From Halicephalobus mephisto (taxonomy: Eukaryota; Nematoda; Chromadorea; Rhabditida; Panagrolaimidae): DNA of 64,000 nt. Position 1 is the stretch's first letter, and each line of letters starts with the position of its first letter. Shown piece after piece: positions 1-9,153 of the stretch. The DNA lies in the NCBI GenBank assembly GCA_009193035.1, contig SWDT01000044.1:62001-126000 (forward strand), given 5' to 3'. The notes beneath the pieces are model-generated. The model searched no databases, was not told the DNA's origin, and was given only the letters and a program-made list of their open reading frames with translations. Both the position numbers and the translations under genes were made by a program.

Positions 1-369
1 GATGATGAAGATAAAATTGCTTGTTTCAAAGCAATTGCACAAGTTGCTGGGAAAGAGTATATTCCTTTCGACATTGAAGGAGAACCTCATATTATCGAAT
101 CTGGTTGTGCCCGTTTTGTGTTAGCGTCTCTTTTACGACGAGATTGTAAACAAGAAAGGATTAAGCTGAGTGAATATATGGCTGAACTTCCAGAAGAACA
201 TCTTTCTTCTTTTACTGCAATCAACAATGGTTGTTTTCTTCTACATTATATGTTTAGAAGTGGATCGGAAAAAGCCAAAGAAGTTGTCAAAAAAGTGGTG
301 AAAATTAAAACATTGAAGAAATCTTCCTTTCAAGGAGCGATTCATTTGTTGGAAGATTTGAGTAATTGA
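1..369 (+). CDS. PUM3/Puf6-type pumilio-like protein, C-terminal part
   Basis: The frame is open from the left edge to TGA at 367-369, giving about 122 residues; the N-terminal part lies outside the window. The end of the protein (AINNGCFLLHYMFRSG, then a Lys/Val-rich helix and the ending GAIHLLEDLSN) follows the pattern of the CPL domain that closes human PUM3 (KIAA0020) and yeast Puf6. Those are nucleolar, puf-related RNA-binding proteins acting in large ribosomal subunit assembly. The C. elegans counterpart would be puf-12. The next gene on this strand starts 241 bases downstream, so a shared operon is possible but the gap is longer than usual. Family call is from remembered sequence; no puf repeats are visible in this fragment. 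Confidence 0.8.
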   Translation, partial: DDEDKIACFKAIAQVAGKEYIPFDIEGEPHIIESGCARFVLASLLRRDCKQERIKLSEYMAELPEEHLSSFTAINNGCFLLHYMFRSGSEKAKEVVKKVVKIKTLKKSSFQGAIHLLEDLSN

Positions 370-610
370 AATTGGAATATTTTTGTTGAGTTTCAAATGA
401 AGTTTATGATTGAAGTTTTGGCAATTGCAATTGTGAGAAAAGTAAAAATTGGGTTGAGGATTAAAGCGTGTCGGGACCAAGCCCGCGTTTCTTCTTGTTG
501 CGACCAATTCTCATCGGCCGGGTTTATCAATGTTTTTTGGTTTATTTGTCTTTTTTTAATTGATGGTTTTTTAGGTTTGGCTGATTTTGGTTCTTGGAAG
601 AGGATATAAA
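370..610. other. Intercistronic spacer between PUM3-like gene and EDC4
   Basis: This holds 241 bases with no convincing coding sequence. A T-rich tract ending in TTTTTTAG near 567-574 could be the trans-splice acceptor for the EDC4 message, whose ATG is at 611. Confidence 0.5.
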
Positions 611-3600
611 ATGAGTTCTGAACCTGCTTGGTCATCGATTCTTGAACGACAGTGAGTGGTTTGCCTAAATTTATATATGGAAATTTTGGAAATTTTTAGT
701 ACTATAAGTCCGTCCAATGATGTTATATCATTTCTTGTTGGAAGAAATGTTGTTTTATCTGTTGATTCTGATAATCAACAAAGAGAAAGAGATTCATCAA
801 GAGCAAGTTCTAAACAACTTTGTGAATATAAATGGGCAGATAAATCGAATTATATGGGAAAAATTTTAAGTGTTAGAGATAGAATGGTTGCGTATAGATT
901 ATATCATCAGAATACTGGAGAAGCTGTTCGTGTTTTGGATCGAGAAACAAGATCGAGACATTTGATCAAGGACTTTAGAGCTAAGACTGTCGATCTTCAG
1001 TGGGCCATTCATGACAATCTTCTCGCTGTTGTTGATTGCGATGCCAGTCTTCACATTTACATTGTCGACAAAAACCGCGAAACTTGGTATGTTTAGCTTT
1101 AATTTTAATATTAATTTCGAAATTTCTATCATTTTCATTAAAATTCCAATTTTTTGGAAAATTTTCTTTATTAATATATTTTTTAAATTATTTTTGTTAA
1201 TTTTAATACTAATTTCGAAATTTCTATCATTTTCATTAAAATTCCAATTATTTTCACTTTTATCAATTTTTTGGAAAATTTTCTTTATTAATGTATTTTT
1301 TAAATTATTTTTGTTAATTTTAATACTAATTTCGAAATTTCTATCATTTTCATTAAAATTCCAATTATTTTCACTTTTATCAATTTTTTTGGAAAATTTT
1401 CTTTATTAATGTATTTTTAAAATTATTTTTATTATTTTATCAGTTTTTTAAAGAAGAAATTTTTTATATTTTTTTGTTTTTTGTTATTTTTTACTTTTTA
1501 TTAATATATTTATTGTTTTCGTTATTATTGATATATGGATATTTTTCAGCGAGAAGTACTTGAACATCATGAAAGACAAAAGTCCCAAACCGATCAATGC
1601 CAGGATTTCCTGGTGTCCTGCCACTGCTGACGGGAGTAATCTGGCTTTGCTTGCTCTTTATTACGTAAGTTTTGTTTTAAAAATAATTTTAAATTGAAAA
1701 TTTAGAATAAAACTGTAGAATTGATCAACATTAGTTATATCAAGGCTCATTTGAATCAAGAAAAAGTAGAAATTCATGCGAATGAGCTTTCTGAAATCCC
1801 GAATGCTTACAGAACGATCGAAATCGACACTGAAATCAGTAATGCTAAAATTTCTCCAGATTCTAGCGCTTTGGTTATATGTACCGTAACCGGAAGATTG
1901 ATTTTTTACATAACTTCTGAATCAGAACTCAAAGTTGCTCAAGATTTCGTAGCTATAGAAAATCACATCGCCGAAGACGTAATTTTTTTAGATGATTTGA
2001 CTCATGCTGATCCTGAATATTTTTGGAGATACGGTATTGTGACAACAGATTTAGGAAGAAAATTATGGTTATTTGATTGTGATGATTTTTCTCTTGTTGG
2101 AAAAATCAGAATTGATGTTCCAGAAGCCACAAGCAAATTAGAAATTCAAATAGATCTGGCTGCGAAATTTATTTTTGCAATCGACTACGATTCCATGGTT
2201 GGTTATTTTTAAATTTAATAATTTTTTTAAAAATGTTTAAAATAATTTATTTTTTGATTTTTTTTTAAATATTTAAAATAATTTATTTTTGATTTTTTTT
2301 AAATGTTTAAAATGATTAATTTTTGATTTTTTTTTAAATGTTTAAAATAATTAATTTTTGATTTTTTTAAAAATGTTTAAAATAATTAATTTTTGATCTT
2401 TTTTAAAATGTTTAAAATAATTTATTTTTGATTTTTTTAAAAATGTTTAAAATGATTTATTTTTGATTTTTTTGAATATATAAAAACTTTCATATATGAA
2501 TATTTATCTTTGAGGATTTTGTACCTTATATATCCTAAGTTCCTAAATTTAAGTAATTTAAAAATCATGCTAAATTACGAAATAACATAAAACTAAAATT
2601 TTAGGCTATTTTGGATTCAAAAAATTCTCCTTGAAATGATTTTGTAAAAAATTTTATATAATTTTTATAATTTTACGATTGAAGTTCTGAAATCAAGTGC
2701 TTAATTTTAGGCTACTTCAGTCCCTAAAATTCCCCTCAAAATGATTTTGTGGAAAATTTTATATATGATTTTTATAATTTTAGGCTACTTTAGTTCCTAA
2801 AATTCCCCTCGAAATGTTTTTACGTTAAAATTAGCTTTTAATTTTACAATGATATGAATTTTCAGAACATGTTTGCATTCGAAATTGCAAATGTGAATAG
2901 TATTCCTCATTTCGCCGCGGTCACAATGATTACATTTTTCAATCCTCTCTATATTGCCGTTCCTGTTAGAGTTGAGGATAACTTAGATGCTACTGGTTTA
3001 TCTCTGGATGATGACGAAGAGTCGAACACAAGTCTTACTGCGTTATTTGTGGCGATTTCTCCTAGATCCCTTTTGGAAATTCGAGTTGATTTGGAAAAAA
3101 CTCTAAATTTTGAACCTGCTACTTCTTATAGACCGATTTCTGCTGGATTGTTTGATTCTAGAACTCATGGAGTCGAAACAAAGTTGAGTAATGTGTCTTC
3201 TACAGTAAAATCGACAAATTTGAAACCTGGAAGTAACTACATGCCCGCGGCAGAAGTGGAAAAAATAATAAAAATGATGGAAGACAGGTTTGATTCTTTG
3301 AATTTGAGGTTCAATGAAGTTAAAGAAGAATTGGATACGGTAAAATTGGAAATGGAAAATGTCAAAAATGTCACGAGAAGCGATTTAGTAACTGCGTTGG
3401 AAGGAATATGTAAGTTTAGTTTTTTTATTTTTTGTAAAATTAAATTTTTTAAGCAAATGAACTTCGAAATAGAGATACTAAGATATCGGAACTTGTTAAT
3501 AGTGGTCTTAATAGACTTAAAGATGAAATCACGGCTAAATTGGAAGAAAGTGCTGCTCAGAATAGACTTCAACTTGACGTCAACAGAGATCGTTGTTTAG

Positions 3601-4237
3601 AAGTCATCAGTAATGCCATTACTCATGTGGTCGTTCCGTCCTTGGAAATTATGTGTCGAGAACTTTTTAAACAAATTAATGATCAAGTTAGTGCTGGATT
3701 GACGGAATTTAATGAAAGATTGAAAACTGTGCATTCGGATTTGGCTCTTGTTGCTGCATCTGCGGCTCCTACTCCACAAATCCCAGATTTACATAGTGCT
3801 ATTGTTCAGTTGATTGAATCGGATAAGTTTCAACAAGCATTTGAAATGGCTCTTTCGCAAAGGGATCTATTCGCTTTGATGACTATATGCACGAGGATTA
3901 ATATAGATGACTTTTTTGAAGGACCTGATTCCCCACTTCCTCAACCGTATTTGTTAACTATTTTAGAACTTTTATCAAGCAAGTTAAATCATGAAACGGC
4001 ACAGAAACTTCATATTGCTGAATTGGTTCTCATGCTTTTGGACATAGGTAAAGATCAAAGTTTGAAGAAAACTGCACTGCAAATTTTGAAAAATTTGAAT
4101 GTTGCTCTTGAAGGTAAAATTATGATTATGAAAGTGTTTTAAAAGTAATTTTAGCTCTTCAAAAATCTGATTCCAGCAATAAACGTCAGATCCGTGTCGT
4201 AATGCAGCTCACAACTAACTTGTTGAAGAATTGCTGA
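611..4237 (+). CDS. edc-4: Enhancer of mRNA decapping 4 (EDC4/Ge-1)
   Basis: Seven exons fit phase and splice sites: 611-651, 700-1086, 1550-1664, 1706-2197, 2866-3409, 3454-4113, 4155-4237 (about 773 residues). The N-terminal half is the Ge-1 WD40-like propeller: it opens with SNDVISFLVGRNV, then YKWADKSNYMGKIL and AKTVDLQWAIHDNLLAVVD, and passes DPEYFWRYGIVTTDLGRKLW, which parallels the human segment around DVPFWRFLITGADQNRELKMW. A coiled-coil stretch (exons 5-6, rich in E, L, K) precedes the conserved C-terminal alpha-helical domain. EDC4 scaffolds the decapping enzyme DCP2 with DCP1 in P-bodies. The protein is much shorter than human EDC4 (about 1400), mainly through loss of the Ser-rich linker. 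Introns 2 and 4 carry tandem repeats. It converges with RPB12, 96 bases away. Confidence 0.9.
1095..1440. repeat. Tandem repeat in EDC4 intron 2
   Basis: About three head-to-tail copies of a unit near 115 bases, recognised by the recurring phrase TACTAATTTCGAAATTTC followed by TTTTTTGGAAAATTTTC. An incidental open frame across it encodes only F/I/L-rich sequence and is not a gene. Confidence 0.85.
2216..2475. repeat. Short tandem repeat in EDC4 intron 4
   Basis: About seven copies of a 35-40 base unit containing ATGTTTAAAATAATT followed by TTTTGATTTTTTT. Confidence 0.85.
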
Positions 4238-4333
4238 TTCTGCCGAAAACCTATTTTGATTCTCATTAGTGTTTTGTATTTGTGAATGAAAATGAAGTTT
4301 ATAGAAAACTTAACAAGTAAGAGATCATTGGAA

Positions 4334-4544
4334 TTATCGAGCGTCATAAACCATGAGTTTTCTACAACGTTTCTTGTAAAGGATTCTGAAACCGCAATGA
4401 CGGCATCTGATGGCGTCTTTTGGCTTGATTTCGTTTTCTTCTCGACATTCTGAAAAAATAATAAAGTTGATATATGAAAGTTGAAATCAAACCTCCACAG
4501 ATGTAGATCATTCCTTGAGGCTTGGCGATTTGCGGGCGATCCAT
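4334..4544 (-). CDS. rpb-12: RNA polymerase subunit RPB12 (RPABC4/POLR2K)
   Basis: Two exons on the minus strand, 4544-4493 and 4449-4334, give 55 residues: start [17 protein letters not shown], end KLMVYDAR. The zinc-binding core [10 protein letters not shown]...CRHCGFR supplies the four cysteines of the RPABC4 zinc ribbon, and the length and C-terminal DAR ending match human POLR2K (58 residues). This subunit is shared by RNA polymerases I, II and III and bridges the large subunits. The 43-base intron contains the TATATGAAA phrase seen in many introns here. Divergent to the SH3 adaptor gene and convergent with EDC4. Confidence 0.95.
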
Positions 4545-5403
4545 CTTATACTGTGATTCAGCGATTTTTTAGTTCAGAATGCCTAAAACATTGAGTCATC
4601 AGATTCGCAGTTTCTCGTGAGAAAACAAATCAAGATTTCGAAATCTACAGAACGCGATATAAAAAACAATAACCTAGGATAACTGCGATATTGGAAGAAA
4701 ATGAAAAAAATGAATAAATGAAAAACAATTTTTTTTGAAAAAGAAAGAAAAAATAAGAAAAATTTGGAAATCGGAGAAGGTGCAATTATTCTAAAAGGAA
4801 TCCTGACACGAAATGTCCTTGGCCAGTCCGATGAATCGGCCGCGACCCTTTTCATCCATTTTTGATTCGGGACAGTACAGCTGGAATGGAGTCGTTCGGA
4901 CGCAGAATTCGTCCGAACAACATTTTGCGACCGTTTTTGTCAGGATAAAACAGTCATTTTTATTTGAAGCGTAACGTGGCCAGTTGCTAATGAGCGATAT
5001 TTGGATTTGAGTGTTTTCGAATTTTATGACTCATTTTTTGCATTTATAAAATCAGTATATGAAAAAACGATTTTTTTGACCATTCTTGTCGGGATTAGAC
5101 TAATCCGTTTTCGCGACTTTTTTAATTTTTGTAAATTTTTTTTCGATGGAATTATATCGATTTTGAGTGATAAGAATAGGGGCTTGGTCCTGTTTCATTT
5201 GACTCTGTTTCCGACTTTCGCAAGCGTTTTTATATTTTTCCGATGAATCATTTTCCGTGTTATTTTTATATAACTTGACTTGATCCGAACGTGTAATCGT
5301 GAACTCTGGTTGGAGTCAATCCCGAGGATTCAATATATCCGTTTCAGTTGGATGTGCCACAGAGAAGACGACCAGACTCTCTCAAGGATCTAAAGTCTCA
5401 AAT
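4545..5403. promoter_or_regulatory. Divergent intergenic region, RPB12 / SH3 adaptor
   Basis: This 859-base spacer lies between two divergent starts and probably holds both promoters. It contains a GC-richer block (4790-4930) with a perfect 9-bp hairpin and a 22-codon minus-strand ORF (both reported under findings). GTTTCAG at 5341-5347 could be a trans-splice acceptor for the right-hand gene. Confidence 0.5.
4894..4918. other. Perfect 9-bp inverted repeat with 7-base loop
   Basis: GTTCGGACG at 4894-4902 is followed by CAGAATT and then CGTCCGAAC at 4910-4918, a perfect GC-rich stem in AT-rich surroundings. It could be a palindromic protein-binding site or an RNA hairpin. Function unknown. 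Confidence 0.7.
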
Positions 5404-7490
5404 ATGTCTGCCGTTAATACCGTGAGTTTATTTATTTTTTCACTAAAAAGTTAAAAAAGTACTTTTCATTGAAAAAACTCAAAAAATATATATTTTTCTA
5501 TTAAAATAATCAATTTTATATATTTTTCTATAAAAATAATTAACTTTTATATATTTTTCTATTAAAATAATTAACTTTTATATATTTTTCTATTAAAATA
5601 ATTAACTTTTATATATTTTTCTATTAAAATAATTAACTTTTATATCTTTCAGAGTTCCCGAACGGGCAATGTCGCCAATATTGTTAACAGAATGAGTCAG
5701 AGTAACTTTAATCCAAGGCCAGATATCACTTTAAGAAGAAATCAATCAGAAAAGAAGAAAATCTACAAAGCCAGATTTTCCTACGATGCGGCGGAAAATG
5801 ATGAGCTTACGTTTGATGAGGGAGCCCTTATTGAAGGAATTGAGAAAAAAGAAGAAGGATGGATGAAGGGGAAATTGCTGCAAAACGGAAAAGTCGGCAT
5901 GTTTCCTTTGAATTTTGTGGAACTCATCGAAGAATCTGAGAAAGAAGTCGAGAAGAAGAAGGAATCTGTGACTTCGAACAATTACGGTAATTTTATTTTT
6001 AAAATGTTTAAAATCATCCGTTTTTCATTGTTTTTGATTTTAGTGAGGTTTTTTACATGTAAATGAGGAATTTCATATATGAATATTAATCCTCGAAGAT
6101 GGATAGAGAATTATATCCCGTATACCCTCATCCAGAAGTTTCTAATTTTTTTCAAAAACATATTTTTAAAACACGGATTACGAAATAACTACCTCGTAAA
6201 ACCAAAAGTACTTTTTTGAAAACCTTCTAGAAATTCCCCTCGAGAAAATATCTGTCAAAATTGATTTTTTTACAAAGTTGATTTTGAAATCAAAATTTCG
6301 AAATACTTTTTCGATGAAATTAAGATTTTTAGTTTTACAGAAGATTATTTTTTAGATTTGAAATTTTTACGGTTTTTTTACTTTTATTTTTTCAGAAGAG
6401 AAATCGACCAATTCGAATATCCGTCCATCTAACAAGAGACTCAGTAACAATGGTCCGCCAGTGGATTTATATGCAAATATTCCGATTCCAGAGAAAAGTG
6501 GAAAAGAACGTGCAAAAGTTTTATATAAATATGAAGCTGAACAATCAGATGAATTGTCTTTGGATTCAGGAGTTATTGTGAACATTATTAGAAAACAAGT
6601 TCAAGATGATGGTTGGATCGAAATTGAATTTAATGGAAAAACGGGTCTTTTTCCGGAAAATTTTATTAAAATTTTGACACCTGCTGATGATAAACCAATT
6701 GCTGTAGCTAATCAACCTCCAACACCGCCTCCGGTGAAACCGAAACCTTCTACGCCATCGGGAACTGTTCCGCCTATTGTATCTGATCCGAATGCTGCTG
6801 CTTTATCTAGTGCTCTTACTTCAAGTACACCATCGACTACGGTTGAACCTATGAGTTCATCTACTACGTCGTCGAAAATTAAAGAACTTCAACAACAAGT
6901 TTTTGCTGGAAGACAACCGCCTGTTCCTGGAAGTAAACCTCAAATTAGACCGAAAACGGTCGTGGGATCTCTTGATTTAATGGAAAAAAATGAAATATCG
7001 GAGAATATTGATCGTCCTTGTGTTGATATGAAGATTACAAGTCATCCAACGAGAGATCGTCCTAGACAAGGAGGAAAAAGACCGCCAAGTATGTACCCTG
7101 GAACTGTTAGTGATGAAACAAATTCTGCAACGACTAATTTTCCTGTTAAAGAAAGTACTCCACCTGTTACTGTAACGAAACCGGCATTAGTACCGAAAGT
7201 TGAACAAGAAACAATTAAGCAATCGACGAAAGTTATTTCGCAAGAAACTGTTATAGGTGAAATTTTAATTTTTTATATATGAAAAATAATAATTTTTTTT
7301 AGTTCCAACTAAAAAATCGGGAATTGTGAATTCGGTAAGCAGTACATCATCAATTCAATCTAGTTCATCTGTGATTAAACAAGAAGATGAATCTGAATTT
7401 GTTTCTCGAAAAGAATTTAATCAACTTCGAAGAAAAGTAGATCAACTTCAACAACAATTAAATGAATTGTTGAATAAATCAAAAACTTGA
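5404..7490 (+). CDS. SH3-domain adaptor of the CIN85/CD2AP type
   Basis: Four exons (5404-5421, 5653-5986, 6396-7256, 7303-7490) give about 466 residues. Two SH3 domains are visible: one around residues 41-100 (ARFSYDAAENDELTFDEGA, then GKVGMFPLNFVEL) and one around 155-215 (VLYKYEAEQSDELSLDSG, then GKTGLFPENFIKI). A Pro/Ser/Thr-rich linker with PPTPPPVKPKP follows, and the protein ends in a Gln/Leu coiled coil (FVSRKEFNQLRRKVDQLQQQ). This order fits CIN85/CD2AP adaptors, which link receptor ubiquitination and endocytosis to actin, but human members have three SH3 domains. Start choice is uncertain: the frame is open upstream to the possible acceptor at 5347. Other multi-SH3 adaptors are possible. 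Confidence 0.75.
5460..5650. repeat. Tandem repeat in intron 1 of the SH3 adaptor gene
   Basis: About five copies of a unit near 38 bases, TTTTATATATTTTTCTATTA followed by AAATAATTAAC, running up to the 3' splice site at 5652. Confidence 0.85.
6060..6390. repeat. Old interspersed repeat in intron 2 of the SH3 adaptor gene
   Basis: This block opens with TTCATATATGAA (6072-6083), includes GATTACGAAATAA and a run resembling AAATTCCCCTCGA. The same series of phrases occurs near 2489-2850 and 32853-33400, suggesting diverged copies of one family. Confidence 0.5.
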
Positions 7491-8064
7491 TTTTTTAGTG
7501 ATATTATTTATTTTGTAAAAAAAATCACTTATCAAGTTTTTTGAAAGTCCACATTTTTATTACGGTGAAATATTTATTTTCTGCTTTTTTTGCCTGCATA
7601 TCAACGTTATTTCGATTCGTCTTTTGTCTCGCAGGGATCGATTCTTGTTTTTTTTAAAATTTTTTTGCCAAATTTGCATTTTTTTTTGTCAATTTTGATT
7701 TGCCTAGTAGAAGTACCTTCGGCATTGGTGTACTAGCCTCTGTGGATAATAAAAATTTCACTTTTTATATGTAAAAATATATATTCGTTAATATTCGATT
7801 TTTATATTTTTGATGATATTTAAATTTTTTGATGATTTTTAAAATTTTTTTGAATTTTCTAAATAATTTTTTGATTTTTTTGATGATTTTTAGGATTTTT
7901 TAAGTAATTGTTTAATTTTTTTGATGATTTTTAGGATTTTTAAAATAATTGTTTAATTTTTTGATGATTTTTAGGATTTTTAAAATAATTTTTTGATGAT
8001 TTTTTAATTTTTTAGGATTTTTTAAATAATTTTTTGATGATTTTTTAATTTTTTAGGACTTACA
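7491..8064. other. Spacer between SH3 adaptor gene and TXNL1
   Basis: No coding sequence was found in these 574 bases. The right part (7800-8060) is a loose tandem array around TTTTTGATGATTTTTAGGAT and ends in a T-rich AG at 8055-8056, a likely trans-splice or 5' leader acceptor just before the TXNL1 ATG. A hairpin-like segment with GTACC and GGTGTAC arms lies near 7710-7735. Confidence 0.55.
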
Positions 8065-8953
8065 ATGGTGTATTTGCCCGTTGAAGATGACCATACTTTT
8101 AACCATTTGTTAGCTAATCATATTACGAAGGTTATTATTGTGGATTTTTATGGGAATTTCTGTGCTCCTTGTAAGGCTATAGCTCCGTTTGTGAAGGATT
8201 TAGCTGATAGAAAACCGGAAGTTGTTTTTCTTACGGTGGATATCGAGAAATGTCGAGCTACGGCAGCTGCTAACAAGGTTACATCTGTTCCGACTTTTGC
8301 TGCTTTTGTCAATGGGTAATTTTCAGATTTAAAAAAAGTTGATATATGAAAATTTTAGGACGAAGATGGAAGTCATCACTGGGCCCTCCAAAGACGCCCT
8401 AGAAGCATTTGTGAACAAGTGGGCTGCTCAAGGATCATCCGCTTCTGATTGCCCTATCCCTGGACAAGTGGATCTGACTCCGTTTATTACTTCTAATCAA
8501 GCGGAATGCCTGAACGAAGACGACAAACACACTCTTGCTTCTTTGCTTTCTGGAAATGGCAAGATTATTAGTGATTGTGATGAACAGCTCATCATTAATC
8601 TCCCTTTCAATCGTCCGGTTAGAATTCATTCAATTAGCATCAAAGGACCCAAGAATGAAGCTCCGAAAATGGTCAAAATTTTCGCTAATGTTGTTGCTAC
8701 TTTGGATTTTGACAAAGCTCAAAATTCAGAACCTATTCAAACCATTGATTTTGAAGAAGGTGATTTGGCTAATCTTCGTTTTGTAAAATTTCAAAATGTG
8801 AAGAATATTCAATTGTTTGTTGAAAATAACAAAGGTGGTGGAGATCAAACGATCATTGAAGAAATCAAAATTTATGGACAACCGGTCGGACAAGCGACGA
8901 ATATGGACGAATTCAAGAGGGTTGTTGGTAAAGCTGGTGAAGTTGGACATTAA
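8065..8953 (+). CDS. txl-1: Thioredoxin-like protein 1 (TXNL1) with PITH domain
   Basis: Two exons, 8065-8315 and 8359-8953, give 281 residues (human 289). Residues 1-105 form a thioredoxin fold with active site FCAPCKAIAPF and the cis-proline segment SVPTFAAF. Residues about 120-281 form the PITH domain, with SDCDEQLIINLPFNRPV, LRFVKFQNV and the ending FKRVVGKAGE, all close to human TXNL1. TXNL1 is a cytosolic and nuclear thioredoxin that associates with the proteasome. The active site reads CAPC rather than the CGPC I recall for human, which could alter redox potential. ATG at 8065 lies nine bases after a T-rich AG. REV1 starts 200 bases downstream on the same strand. Confidence 0.95.
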
Positions 8954-9153
8954 CTGTGGTTAAAATTATTGTCATTTGTTCCTAATTGTGCTTTTTTATA
9001 AAATTTCTTGTTTAAAAATTAAAAATTTAATCCGTTTTTGTCGGATTTGGTTATTTTTAATTTTTTAAAAGTTTTATTTTAATTTTTTTTTTTAGTTTTA
9101 TTTTTTTTGTTATTTGTTATTCGTTATTATGGGGTAAGGGAGTATTACTAACA

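Noticed and set aside
1011..1409. 132-residue plus-strand ORF across EDC4 intron 2
   Set aside because: It overlaps exon 2 in another frame and then runs through the tandem repeat; it encodes only F/I/L-rich repeats and has no family features.
4583..4855. 90-residue minus-strand ORF upstream of RPB12
   Set aside because: After a short basic start it is a poly-F/I/S tract from AT-rich DNA; no homology pattern. The overlapping shorter ORF is kept only as a low-interest finding.
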